Source: Staphylococcus ratti
Lineage (GTDB): Bacteria > Bacillota > Bacilli > Staphylococcales > Staphylococcaceae
DNA: 64,000 nucleotides
Assembly: GCF_020883535.1 (NCBI RefSeq)
Contig: NZ_CP086654.1
Coordinates: forward strand, 124,001 to 188,000
Direction of reading: 5' to 3'
The translations under genes were made by a program, and so were the position numbers. The notes beneath the pieces were generated by a model. That model had not been told where the DNA came from. It worked only from the letters and a program-made list of their open reading frames with translations, and did no database searches. This document shows positions 8,952 through 18,278 of this stretch, piece after piece (positions within the stretch are counted from its first letter, which is position 1; each line of letters begins with the position of its first letter).

Positions 8952-9020
8952 GCGTTGTTGTGTCACGAGAACGAGACTCATGACAGAAAAGACGATCATT
9001 AGTATTTCATAATCTGTCAT
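8943..9020 (-). CDS. Putative holin-like type I toxin, 25 residues
   Basis: The short frame reads MTDYEILMIVFSVMSLVLVT followed by QQRKK: an acidic start, one hydrophobic membrane helix and a basic tail. This is the typical pattern of the 'putative holin-like toxin' peptides of Firmicutes. A ribosome binding site (AAGGGG) lies about seven bases upstream of ATG 9020. An upstream 13-codon frame on the same strand ends at an overlapping ATGA, so translation may be coupled. Such peptides insert in the membrane and are held in check by an antisense RNA, here probably the transcript at 8843-8951. A LexA-type box lies about 95 bases upstream. It is too short for routine gene calling. Confidence 0.6.
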   Translation of the reverse strand: MTDYEILMIVFSVMSLVLVTQQRKK

Positions 9021-9114
9021 TGGCACTTACCCCTTTGCTTTTTGTCATCTATAAGCATCACCCCATCTATTTAAAGTTTCTCCATCAATGGCCTAAGTGC
9101 ATACTAACATAAAT

Positions 9115-9128
9115 CGAACGTATGTTCT
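9115..9128. promoter_or_regulatory. LexA (SOS) box
   Basis: CGAACGTATGTTCT matches the Gram-positive LexA operator pattern CGAAC-N4-GTTCG with one mismatch in the last base. It sits in the gap between the toxin gene (minus strand, ATG about 95 bases away) and the acyl-CoA synthetase gene (plus strand, start 160 bases away). Position fits the upstream promoter region of the toxin better than that of the synthetase. Confidence 0.6.
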
Positions 9129-9288
9129 ACTTTTTCGAATAGATTTTCTGAGATGTTAAGTTACGTCAACGAGTTAGGACATATTTTAGTACCTGATGTC
9201 AATTCTTTTTACTCTATAAGTGTATTTTCTATGGTCTTTGTAAGTCCTTTGATAACATGAACATAGTTAGTAGAAAGGAAGTTGAACG

Positions 9289-10869
9289 ATGAATCAATCC
9301 GAATTACTTGCACCGGAAAATTATAATATTGTTGATGAAATTGAAAAATATGCTGAAAATCCAGAAAAGTTAGCATTGATTTATGAACATGCATTTGATG
9401 CGCCGGAAAAAGTGACGTATGCCACATTAATACAACGTGCCAATCAAGTCGGGCATGTTTTACAACAAAGTGGTTTGAAAAAGGGTGATCGTGTGTTGGT
9501 CATGCTCCCGCGTGCGATTGAAACATATGAAGTGTATATTGCAGCTTTAAAATTAGGCTTAACGATTGTTCCGAGCTCGGAAATGTTACGCACAAAAGAT
9601 TTACAATATCGCATTTCACACGGTCAAGTGTCTGCGGTCATTACAATGCCGGACTACATTCCAGAATTTGAAAAAGTAAAAGAATATCCGGATTTAATTA
9701 AACTTTTAGTAACAGGCGAACATACATCTTGGACTTCTATCGAAACAGAAAAATCAAAATATGCTACATCACTTGAAAAATATCCCACTTCACGTAATGA
9801 TTTGGCGATTTTATCATATACATCAGGCACAACGGGTAACCCCAAGGCAGTAATGCATACGCATGGTTGGGGATTTGCGCATATGCAATTGGCACCTAAA
9901 CAATGGTTAAATATTAAAGAAGATGATCTCGTATGGGCGACAGCAGCGCCGGGATGGCAAAAATGGGTGTGGAGTCCATTTCTGTCGATTATGGGTTCAG
10001 GGGCCACTGCGTTTGTGTATAATGGAAAATTTAAAGCGTCACGTTATCTTGAATTACTTCAAGACTTTAAAATTAATGCGCTATGTTGTACGCCAACAGA
10101 ATACCGTATGATGGCTAAGTTACAAAATTTAGATGATTATAAATTGACGCACTTACATAGCGCAGTTTCAGCTGGTGAGCCACTTAATCGTGATGTGGTT
10201 GCGAAATTTGAACATCATTTTAATTTGACAGTTCGTGATGGGTACGGTCAAACGGAAAGTACATTATTGATTGGCTTTTTAGAAGGCACACCTCAGAGAC
10301 CTGGTTCAATGGGAAAAGCAATACCTGGAACAGGCGTTACAATCATCGATGATGAAGGGCGCGAATTAGGTGCTCATGAAGAAGGGAATATTGCGGTACC
10401 TTTAGACTTGCCAGCACTTTTCAAAGGTTATTTAAATGACGAAGACCGCACGGAAGAAGCACGTGTAGCGGGGTATCACGTTACAGGTGATTTGGCCCAA
10501 AAAGATGAAGACGGCTACTTTTGGTTTGAAGGACGTAAAGATGATATTATCATCAGTTCAGGTTATACGATTGGACCTTTTGAAGTAGAAGACGCATTGA
10601 CGCATCATGAAGCGGTAAAAGAATGCGCGGTTGTCGCAAGTCCTCATGCTGAAAGAGGGAACATCGTTAAAGCGTTTGTTATTTTACAAGATGGCTACGA
10701 CGGGGACGAGGCGTTGATTCATGAAATGCAGCAGTTTGTAAAACAAAGTGTGGCACCTTATAAATATCCCCGAGCTATCGAATTTGTAGACACATTGCCT
10801 AAAACGAATTCCGGAAAAATTAGACGTATAGAGCTACGCAATGAAGAAAAACGAAAATATAAAAAATAG
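9289..10869 (+). CDS. mbcS: Acyl-CoA synthetase (AMP-forming), MbcS-like
   Basis: This 526-residue ANL-superfamily ligase has the P-loop SYTSGTTGNPKAV, an A4/A5 region with DGYGQTE, the hinge EGRKDDIIISSGY and the C-terminal catalytic Lys in PKTNSGKIRR. It activates a carboxylic acid to an acyl-adenylate and transfers it to CoA. Length and motif spelling fit the staphylococcal medium/branched-chain ligase MbcS, which activates isobutyrate and 2-methylbutyrate for branched-chain fatty acid synthesis; substrate is inferred from family resemblance only. The ribosome binding site GAAAGGAAG precedes ATG 9289. It stands alone, ending at a bidirectional terminator. Confidence 0.8.
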   Translation: MNQSELLAPENYNIVDEIEKYAENPEKLALIYEHAFDAPEKVTYATLIQRANQVGHVLQQSGLKKGDRVLVMLPRAIETYEVYIAALKLGLTIVPSSEMLRTKDLQYRISHGQVSAVITMPDYIPEFEKVKEYPDLIKLLVTGEHTSWTSIETEKSKYATSLEKYPTSRNDLAILSYTSGTTGNPKAVMHTHGWGFAHMQLAPKQWLNIKEDDLVWATAAPGWQKWVWSPFLSIMGSGATAFVYNGKFKASRYLELLQDFKINALCCTPTEYRMMAKLQNLDDYKLTHLHSAVSAGEPLNRDVVAKFEHHFNLTVRDGYGQTESTLLIGFLEGTPQRPGSMGKAIPGTGVTIIDDEGRELGAHEEGNIAVPLDLPALFKGYLNDEDRTEEARVAGYHVTGDLAQKDEDGYFWFEGRKDDIIISSGYTIGPFEVEDALTHHEAVKECAVVASPHAERGNIVKAFVILQDGYDGDEALIHEMQQFVKQSVAPYKYPRAIEFVDTLPKTNSGKIRRIELRNEEKRKYKK

Positions 10870-10910
10870 AGGATAGAGCGGGAATCGATTCGGTTTCTTT
10901 CCTATATACA

Positions 10911-10957
10911 AAAAGCTGTCTAGGATTGAAAAATGTTTTTTCAAACTTAGACAGCTT
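10911..10957. terminator. Bidirectional terminator between convergent genes
   Basis: AAGCTGTCTAGG (10913-10924) pairs with CTTAGACAGCTT (10946-10957), allowing one wobble, and the loop itself pairs (TTGAAAAA with TTTTTCAA). It separates the synthetase gene from the convergent flavoprotein gene. Confidence 0.8.
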
Positions 10958-11026
10958 CTGTAATTTTTAAACTGAAAATGTGCGATAAGAAAAAATGGGA
11001 TGGCTCGTATTCTGATGAATTCTATA

Positions 11027-12682
11027 TCAAGTGTCCTTGTTAATACCTTCTGCAGCACGGATGCCACTAAAAATACAACCGCCTAAAAAAGTACCTTCTA
11101 ATGCGCGATAGCCATGAACTCCGCCTCCACCAAAACCTGAAGCTTCGCCCGCAGCATAAACGCCTTTTATACGTTGTTCAGATTGGTTAAAAGCTTGACC
11201 ATTTAAGTCTGTTTGAATGCCACCTAACGTTTTACGGCTAATAATATGCAACTTCACAGCAATCAATTTGCCGTTTTTACCACTTAAAATAGGATGTGGT
11301 TTTGCTGTGCGTATGAGCTTGTCTCCTAAAAATTGGCGCGCATTGCGTATGAATGTGATTTGAGGATCTTTGCTAAATGTATTGTTTAATTGTAAATCGC
11401 GTGCCTCAATTTCATCTTTAATGTGATGATAATCGATTAAATCGGTGTCTGTTAGTGCGTTCATTTTTTCAGTTAACGTTTTTAAGTCATCGGCTATGAC
11501 GAAATCGGCACCTTTTTCTAAAAATGCGCGAACGGGGGCTGTAGCTTGCTTGCCTAAACGTTCTTTAATCAAGCGTTGAATATCTTTATTAGTTAAATCT
11601 GGATTTTGTTCAGAGCCTGATAAGACGAATTCTTTTTTGACGATATCTTCTGTTGAAATAAACCACGAATAATCGTAGCCAGTTTTCATAATGGTTTCAA
11701 GTGTGTGTAACGTATCAAAACCTGGATAGTCTGGAGCTTGCATACGCTGTCCTGTAGCGGTGAACCACATGGACGAAGGCCCTGGAATAATACGAATGCC
11801 ATGATTGTTCCAAATTGGCGTGTGGTTTTGAACGCCTTCTGTGTAATGCCACATACGATCTTTATTGACGAGCTGAATACCCGAACGTTCACTAATTTCA
11901 AGTAGCTTGCCGTCTGTAGAATCGGGCACACCTTGAATCATCGTTTTAGGAGGCGCTCCGAGTCTTTTCGGCCAATGTTTTTTAATAAGTGTTTCGTTAG
12001 CACCAATACCGCCAATTGTAATTAATAAGTAGGAAACATCAAAATGGAATGTATCGACGATCTTACGAGAGGAAGGTGCGCCGATAGGAACATCGCTTGC
12101 TTCAAGTTGATTTCCTGAAATACCAGTAATGGCATTATTTTCAATGTGAATCTCTGTTACTTGATGGCGAGGTAAAAATGTGAGTTGACCGGTTGCCTCA
12201 TGTTGTAAAACAAAATTAATGAAAGGTTCAACGAGACCCACCCCGGTGCCCCAAGTAATATGAAAACGTGGTACAGAATTACCATGCCCAGAAGCGGAAC
12301 TGCCACCACGTTCTGCCCAACCAAGGATTGGCGTAAGTTTAATACCCATTTGTCGCAAATAATCTTCTTTTTCATAAGTCGCAAAACGCACATAGGCCTT
12401 TGCCCATTCATACGCCCAACGATCTTCATCCTCTAAACGATCAAACCCAGCAGAACCTAACCAATCATTCAATGCTAAGTCATAGCTGTCTTTGACACCT
12501 AAACGACGTTGAACTTTAGAATTTACTAAAAAGAGCCCTCCAAATGACCAATAGGCCTGCCCACCTATCGCTTGAGGCGGTTCTTGGTCAATTAAAGTTA
12601 CACGGTGTCCCTTTTTTAAAAGTTCAGTAGCAGCGACAAGGCCACTTAAGCCAGCGCCAATAATATGAACATGCTTTTGCAT
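11027..12682 (-). CDS. FAD-binding dehydrogenase (KstD/fumarate-reductase-like)
   Basis: This 551-residue flavoprotein has an N-terminal dinucleotide-binding motif (GAGLSGLVAATELLKKGH, then LIDQE) and a C-terminal FAD-binding segment with AAGEASGFGGGGVHGYRALEGT. The fold is that of the FAD_binding_2 family (fumarate reductase and 3-ketosteroid dehydrogenase relatives). Many such proteins are annotated only as FAD-binding dehydrogenases and the substrate is unknown. GAGGTGATG precedes ATG 12682. No redox partner or pathway gene lies beside it, so no pathway can be assigned. Confidence 0.8.
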   Translation of the reverse strand: MQKHVHIIGAGLSGLVAATELLKKGHRVTLIDQEPPQAIGGQAYWSFGGLFLVNSKVQRRLGVKDSYDLALNDWLGSAGFDRLEDEDRWAYEWAKAYVRFATYEKEDYLRQMGIKLTPILGWAERGGSSASGHGNSVPRFHITWGTGVGLVEPFINFVLQHEATGQLTFLPRHQVTEIHIENNAITGISGNQLEASDVPIGAPSSRKIVDTFHFDVSYLLITIGGIGANETLIKKHWPKRLGAPPKTMIQGVPDSTDGKLLEISERSGIQLVNKDRMWHYTEGVQNHTPIWNNHGIRIIPGPSSMWFTATGQRMQAPDYPGFDTLHTLETIMKTGYDYSWFISTEDIVKKEFVLSGSEQNPDLTNKDIQRLIKERLGKQATAPVRAFLEKGADFVIADDLKTLTEKMNALTDTDLIDYHHIKDEIEARDLQLNNTFSKDPQITFIRNARQFLGDKLIRTAKPHPILSGKNGKLIAVKLHIISRKTLGGIQTDLNGQAFNQSEQRIKGVYAAGEASGFGGGGVHGYRALEGTFLGGCIFSGIRAAEGINKDT

Positions 12683-12874
12683 TTCATCACCTCGAAAATT
12701 TAATAATTATAGTATCGCACAGGTGCTAGATAGGATACAAAACATAAATAAAAAGTAGTTGTGTGAGAAGTACGAGGTGTACAGTGAATAACCTTAGTAG
12801 TATTTTGAGGGTTTGGAACAGGAAGGAAGAGATATTGAAATATAGGCGTGTAAAACGTGTTGATATAAAGAGGT

Positions 12875-12902
12875 TAGACAATTTTTGGAGTTATAGTATA
12901 CT
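12875..12902 (+). promoter_or_regulatory. CRISPR leader promoter
   Basis: TAGACA (12875-12880) and TATACT (12897-12902) with a 16-base spacer lie just before the first repeat, so transcription would begin within about ten bases of it. The leader ends in CTAGAG directly at the repeat, similar to the conserved leader end that guides type II-A spacer integration. Confidence 0.6.
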
Positions 12903-12912
12903 ATAGCTAGAG

Positions 12913-13344
12913 GTTTTAGTACTCTGTAATTTTAGGTATAAGGTATTCTAATTACAAGGTCGACAATGTTTAGAGGTTGTTTTAGTACTCTGTAATTTTA
13001 GGTATAAGGTATTCAATCGGGTACAAATAACCCTGTAACGTTCAGTTTTAGTACTCTGTAATTTTAGGTATAAGGTATTCGAATACGAAGTGATTATCAC
13101 TCAAGCATCAGTTTTAGTACTCTGTAATTTTAGGTATAAGGTATTCAAATCGTTAAAGAGAGCCTTAAAGAAGCTCGTTTTAGTACTCTGTAATTTTAGG
13201 TATAAGGTATTCAAATTGTCAGAAATGAATACGGAGAACCAAGTTTTAGTACTCTGTAATTTTAGGTATAAGGTATTCATTCCCATATAAACAATCATAC
13301 ACAGACCAGTTTTAGTACTCTGTAATTTTAGGTATAAGGTATGA
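12913..13344 (+). CRISPR. Type II-A CRISPR array, 7 repeats and 6 spacers
   Basis: Seven 36-base repeats start at 12913, 12979, 13045, 13111, 13177, 13243 and 13309, separated by six spacers of exactly 30 bases. Repeats begin GTTTTAGTACTCTG and end AAGGTATTC; the first six look identical. The last repeat differs at its final two bases (GA instead of TC), marking the leader-distal end and agreeing with a leader on the left. The repeat is the S. aureus-type II-A repeat, and its start is complementary to the anti-repeat of the tracrRNA at 14082-14115. The array lies upstream of the cas genes and is separated from them by a gene on the opposite strand. Confidence 0.97.
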
Positions 13345-13433
13345 GATAGATAACATTATGAGGTTTGAAAAAAGTAGCGACATGGGTGACATAAAAATCC
13401 AGAGAGGACTTTAGCTCCACATTTTTATACATA

Positions 13434-13482
13434 TAAAAAACAAACTATCGCTATATTTACAATTTAAAACGATAGTTTGTTT
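13434..13482 (-). terminator. Terminator of the DUF1433 gene
   Basis: AAACAAACTATCG (13438-13450) pairs with CGATAGTTTGTTT (13470-13482). On the minus strand the stem is followed by a run of T. It also shields the CRISPR array from transcription of the neighbouring gene. Confidence 0.75.
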
Positions 13483-13502
13483 ACGGTCTGAGACTACTAA
13501 GC

Positions 13503-13919
13503 TTAGTGGTCTTTCTTTTTTTGTTCAAGCTCTTTTTTGATTTCATCAGGAGATTTCATCTTGTGAGCAGGATTGAGTGAATTACTTATAGGAGGGCTTG
13601 TCGTTAAATCTCCTTCAAATTGAAAACGATCTTCTGGTGTTTGGAGTGTTGAAAATGTGGCTTTAGGATCATTATTGATATAGCCTTCAATAAAGATATT
13701 TCCCATAGGGCTGTTTTCTATGTTAGTGAAGTGGACAGATTTAATTGTGTTCGGTTCTTTAGTATTATATTTAAGATAAAGCGTAATACGTTCTTGTTGT
13801 TCTTTGTAGTATTCTTGTTTAATTCTTTCTTTTTCATCGTGTTTCATTTTGAAATAGACACCACCAATAATAATTAATATAACAATAATAATAGATAATA
13901 CAATATGTTTTTTAGACAT
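13503..13919 (-). CDS. DUF1433 family membrane-anchored protein
   Basis: This 138-residue protein has one N-terminal membrane anchor (HIVLSIIIVILIIIGGVYF) followed by a charged linker and an external domain with the pattern NTIKSVHFTNIENSPMGNIFIEGYIN, the signature of staphylococcal DUF1433 proteins, then a polar lysine-rich tail. Function is unknown; S. aureus has several copies, often near lipoprotein clusters. Here it sits between the CRISPR array and the tracrRNA gene on the opposite strand, an unusual position that may simply record an insertion into the locus. Confidence 0.75.
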   Translation of the reverse strand: MSKKHIVLSIIIVILIIIGGVYFKMKHDEKERIKQEYYKEQQERITLYLKYNTKEPNTIKSVHFTNIENSPMGNIFIEGYINNDPKATFSTLQTPEDRFQFEGDLTTSPPISNSLNPAHKMKSPDEIKKELEQKKKDH

Positions 13920-14031
13920 AATAAATGCTCCTAAGTTTAAGATGAAGAAGATATGAATAAATTATATAACAAAGATATTACTTATGAAATATTAGTGGAT
14001 AAATTATATAAGGTCGCTCTTCAGAAAATTC

Positions 14032-14059
14032 TTGACTTTGCCATTGGGTGTGATATATT
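14032..14059 (+). promoter_or_regulatory. tracrRNA promoter
   Basis: TTGACT (14032-14037) and TATATT (14054-14059) are spaced by 16 bases. The expected start near 14066 lies about 16 bases before the anti-repeat. Confidence 0.7.
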
Positions 14060-14065
14060 TAATTT

Positions 14066-14164
14066 ACAAGTACTTAATTTGTGCTTATACCTAAAATTAC
14101 AGAACCTACTAAAACAAGACACTATGTCGTGTTTATCCCACTAATTTATTAGTGGGATTTTTTT
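14066..14164 (+). ncRNA. tracrRNA
   Basis: The anti-repeat at about 14082-14115 (ATACCTAAAATTACAGA, then CTACTAAAAC) is complementary to the CRISPR repeat with a small internal mismatch, as in the SaCas9 duplex. It is followed by a short nexus hairpin (ACAC...GTGT, 14120-14133) and a terminator stem ATCCCACTAA/TTAGTGGGAT with T7. The transcript of about 100 bases lies immediately upstream of cas9 on the same strand. The layout matches the S. aureus tracrRNA. Confidence 0.9.
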
Positions 14165-14205
14165 GTTTTTTATTTTATAATTAAAAATAAAAAGGGGTAA
14201 GGCAT

Positions 14206-17200
14206 ATGTTAAGAAATTATATACTAGGGCTCGATATAGGTATTACATCTGTTGGATATGGTATTGTAGATGCCCAAACACGAGAAGTGATAGATGCCGG
14301 CGTGCGTCTTTTTCCCGAAGCCAACGTTGAGAATAATGAAGGTCGACGTAGTAAAAGAGGCGCCCGTCGTTTGAAGCGACGCCGTGTACATCGGCTATCA
14401 AGAGTAAAACAATTGTTGTCAGCGTATCACTTGCTAGACACTTCTAATATTCCACAAAGTACAAATCCTTATCAAATTCGAGTAAAAGGTTTAAGAGAAG
14501 CGCTCACTAAAGACGAACTCGTTATTGCGTTATTACATATTGCTAAACGAAGAGGGATTCATAACGTAGCAGTAGTGCTAGATGATAAAGAAAATGAAAA
14601 TGAGCTTTCGACTAAAGAACAGTTAAAAAAGAATGCTCAAGCGTTGGAAGATAAATATGTGTGTGAATTACAATTAGAGCGTTTCGAACAAGATGCTGAA
14701 GTTCGAGGAGAAAAAAATAGATTTAAAACGGAAGATTTTGTTAAAGAAGCACGTCAAATTTTAAAGGTGCAGTCAAAATTTCATGCGATTGATCAAGCAT
14801 TTATTGATAAATACATTGATTTAATTGAAACAAGAAGAGAATATTTTGAAGGTCCTGGTGAAGGAAGTCCGTATGGCTGGGAAGGCGACATTCGAAAATG
14901 GTACGAACAAATGATGGGACGTTGTACATATTTTCCGAATGAATTAAGAAGTGTGAAGTATGCTTACAGTGCCGACTTGTTTAATGCATTAAATGATTTA
15001 AATAATCTTGTTATTACACGTGATGAAAATTCAAAACTAACTTATGGTGAAAAATTTCAGATTATTGAAAATGTTTTCAAACAAAAAAAGAAACCGACGT
15101 TGAAACATATTGCCACAGAGATTGATGTTGAAGAAGTAGATATCAAAGGGTATCGTGTAAATCGAAATGAAAAACCAGAATTCACCAATTTTAAGTTATA
15201 TCATGATTTAAAAAATATTTTTGAAAATCCAAAACACCTTAATGATATTCAACTTATGGACAATATTGCTGAAATTATCACGATTTATCAAGAACCCGAT
15301 CATATTATAGAGCAATTAAATCAATTGCCCGAAGAGTTAACCGAATATGAGAAACAAAAAATAAGTATTTTAAAAGGGTATTCAGGAACACATCGATTGT
15401 CACTTAAATGTATCACTTTACTTATTGATGATTTATGGGAAACATCGTTAAACCAAATGGAGTTATTTACGAAGTTGAATCTAAAACCTAAAAAAATCGA
15501 ATTGAATAAGCAATCAAAAATACCTACAAGTTTAGTAGATGATTTTATACTTTCTCCTGTTGTAAAACGTGCATTTATTTAATCTATAGAAGTCGTCAAT
15601 GCGGTTATACAAAAATACGGGTTGCCTAACGATATTATTATAGAGCTCGCGAGAGAAAGCAATAGTGCTGATCGACAAAAGTTTTTAAGAAATTTCCAAA
15701 AAGAAAATGAGGCAACACGTCAACGTGTAGAAGAGCTCCTCAAAGAATATGGAAATGACAACGCTAAAAGAATTATTCAAAAGATTAAACTTCACGATAT
15801 GCAAGAAGGGAAATGCTTATATTCATTAAAAGATATTCCTCTAGATGATTTGATTAGAAATCCGCATCATTATGATGTAGACCATATCATTCCACGTTCA
15901 GTATCATTTGATAATTCTATGCAAAATAAAGTGTTAGTCAGAGCTGAAGAAAATCGAAAAAAAAATAATCGTACGCCATATCAATATTTAAAATCTAATG
16001 ATGCTTCATTGTCTTATGAAGCTTTTAAACAACATGTATTGAATTTAAGTAAAGCTAAAGATCGTATTTCTAAAAAGAAGAAGGAGTATTTGTTAGAAGA
16101 ACGTGATATTAGTAAATTTGATGTTCAAAAAGAATTTATTAATCGTAACCTTGTGGATACACGTTATGCGACACGTGAATTGTCTAATTTACTAAAAGCT
16201 TATTTTAGCGCAAATGATTTAGAAGTAAAAGTTAAAACGATTAACGGTGGTTTTACGAATTATTTACGAAAAGTTTGGAAGTTTGATAAAGAAAGAAATA
16301 AAGGATACAAGCATCATGCTGAAGACGCACTAATTATTGCGAATGCAGATTTTCTATTTAAGCATCATAAAAGTTTAAAAAATATAACAAAAGTTTTGGA
16401 TGAGCCGGGCGGAGAAGTAGAAAATATTAGAACGAATGTGCAAAGCGAACAGGAATACCAACAACTTTTTGAGAACACACAAAAGGCACAAGCTATTAAA
16501 GATTTTAAAGCTATCAAATTCTCGCACCGTGTGGATAAAAAACCTAACCGACAACTCATTAACGATACACTCTATTCAACAAGAAAAATTGATGATACAG
16601 AGTACGTAGTTCAAACGTTAAAAAACATTTATGCCAAAGATAATGCAAATATTAAAAAGTTGATCGAAAAAGATCCTACTAAATTTTTGATGTATCATCA
16701 TGATCCAAAAACATTTAAAAAAATTCAGACAGTCATCAAGCAATACAATAATGAAAAAAATCCGCTAGCTAAATATTATGAAGAAAACGAAACCATGATT
16801 ACTAAATATGCAAAATCAGGGGATGGGCCAGCAGTCAAGCGGTTGAAGTATACTGATAAAAAACTAGGAAATCATTTAGATGTTACGAACAATTATATTG
16901 ACTCAGAAAACAAACTGGTGAAACTATCCCAAAAATCATTTAGATTTGATGTATATCATACATCCACAGGCTATAAGATGGTCCCATTAACCTATTTGGA
17001 TGTTAAAAAGAAAGACACATACTATTATATTCCAGACAAAACATATAAAGTGTTATTACAGAAAAAAAACATAGATCAAGATGCAAAATTTATCGGCTCG
17101 TTCTACTACAATGATTTAATTAAATTCAACGAAGAGATGTTTAAAGTGATTGGAGTTAACAATATTAAAACTAATAAAATAGAGTTGGATATGATAGACA

Positions 17201-17373
17201 TTCGTTATAAAGAGTATTGTGAATTGAATGATATTAAGAAGACGCCAAGAATAATTAAAATAATCAGTAAAAATACAAACCAAATCGAAAAGTATACGAC
17301 TGATATTTTAGGTAATCTCTACAAAGCGACACCGCCTAAAAAGCCACAGCTTATTTTTAAAAGAGGTATATAA
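14206..17373 (+). pseudogene. cas9: Cas9 (type II-A, SaCas9 orthologue) cut by a nonsense codon at residue 459
   Basis: The reading frame covers 1055 positions, the length of SaCas9, with one internal TAA at 15580-15582. At this site the sequence reads KRAFI-stop-SIEVVNAVI where SaCas9 has KRSFIQSIKVINAI, so a single CAA to TAA change explains it. Before the stop lie RuvC-I (LGLDIGITS, catalytic Asp10), the arginine-rich bridge helix (EGRRSKRGARRLKRRR) and most of the REC lobe. After it lie RuvC-II (IIIELARE), HNH (YDVDHIIPRS), RuvC-III (HHAEDALIIANAD) and the PAM-interacting domain, all intact and in frame. Without readthrough the product is a 458-residue fragment lacking HNH. A TTG at 15622 could restart the second part, but I see no good ribosome binding site. 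Sequencing error is also possible. Confidence 0.93.
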
Positions 17374-17375
17374 CT

Positions 17376-18278
17376 ATGTCATGGCGGATTGTATATGCTT
17401 CAGATGTCGGTAAAATGTCGTTAAACTTGAACAGTTTGAAAGTTACAAAAGGGGATTTGGAAGTTAAAATCCCCTTAAGTGATATTTTTGCGATTGTTAT
17501 AGAAGATTTAACAGTGACTTTAACAGCTAGGTTGCTGGTGGAATTGTCTGATTATAATATTTTAGTCATTTTATGTAATCAAAAGCATTTACCAGAATGT
17601 ATATTACAGCCGATTTCTGGTCATTTTAAACAATATAGTCAAATGAAAGAACAATTGATTTGGGAGCAAGCTTTGAAAGACGAATTATGGAAAATGATAG
17701 TTCGACAGAAAATTGGAAATCAAATTGAGTGCATGAAACATAATCAAATTGATGAAACAAGAATCAATAAAATGCAGCAATTAAAATCTTCTGTCAAATT
17801 GTTTGATAGAGAAAATATTGAAGGTCAAGCAGCAAAATATTACTTCAATAGCTTTTTTACCGAGTTTACACGAGACAATGATGATTTATTAGAAAATGCC
17901 GTTTTAAATTATGGCTATACTATACTAAATTCAGCGATTGCACGTACAATTGTTGCAAAAGGATTGATTCCATCTATGGGTATTCATCATATTGGCAGTC
18001 GCAACCATTTTAATTTAGCATCTGATTTAATAGAACCTTTTCGCCCATTGGTAGATTTATTTTTACTAAAGCATCCTCCAGAAGATTATATGTCTAAGGC
18101 GTACCGCTTGAAGCTAGTGAATTTGTTACACGCGCGAGTGGAAATAGATGGAAAAATGCAGACCGTTATCCGTGCCATTGAAATTATGATTCAGTCTATT
18201 ATTGAGTATTTTCGAGAAGGTCGACCTGACATTATCAAATTTCCTAATCTTAATAAATACGAGTTTTATGAGTTATAG
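17376..18278 (+). CDS. cas1: Cas1, CRISPR integrase
   Basis: This 300-residue type II Cas1 has an N-terminal beta domain (SLNLNSLKVTKGDLEVKIPLSDI) and a helical catalytic domain with ENAVLNYGYTILNS, MGIHHIGSRNHFNLASDLIEPFRPLVD, containing the conserved metal-binding Glu and His residues. With Cas2 it integrates new spacers at the leader end of the array. It follows cas9 by two bases and overlaps cas2 by 11 bases, so the cas genes form one operon. It appears intact. Confidence 0.95.
   Translation: MSWRIVYASDVGKMSLNLNSLKVTKGDLEVKIPLSDIFAIVIEDLTVTLTARLLVELSDYNILVILCNQKHLPECILQPISGHFKQYSQMKEQLIWEQALKDELWKMIVRQKIGNQIECMKHNQIDETRINKMQQLKSSVKLFDRENIEGQAAKYYFNSFFTEFTRDNDDLLENAVLNYGYTILNSAIARTIVAKGLIPSMGIHHIGSRNHFNLASDLIEPFRPLVDLFLLKHPPEDYMSKAYRLKLVNLLHARVEIDGKMQTVIRAIEIMIQSIIEYFREGRPDIIKFPNLNKYEFYEL

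Noticed and set aside
8760..9002. An 80-codon plus-strand frame after the carbamoyltransferase gene
   Set aside because: It begins inside the carbamoyltransferase gene and reads through the antisense RNA and terminator hairpin. No ribosome binding site or protein-like composition was seen.
9654..10007. A 117-codon frame antisense to the acyl-CoA synthetase
   Set aside because: It lies entirely within a well-supported gene, with no ribosome binding site or family features.
13090..13298. Short frames on both strands across the CRISPR array
   Set aside because: The repeat-spacer unit is 66 bases, a multiple of three, so frames stay open across it. They contain the translated repeat several times and are not genes.
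13953..14144. A 63-codon frame overlapping the tracrRNA gene
   Set aside because: It runs through the tracrRNA promoter and anti-repeat and has no ribosome binding site. The RNA gene explains the sequence.
15622..17373. Treating the second half of cas9 as a separate gene
   Set aside because: It is in the same frame as the first half, continues the SaCas9 alignment without loss, and its TTG start has no convincing ribosome binding site. One nonsense mutation is the simpler reading.
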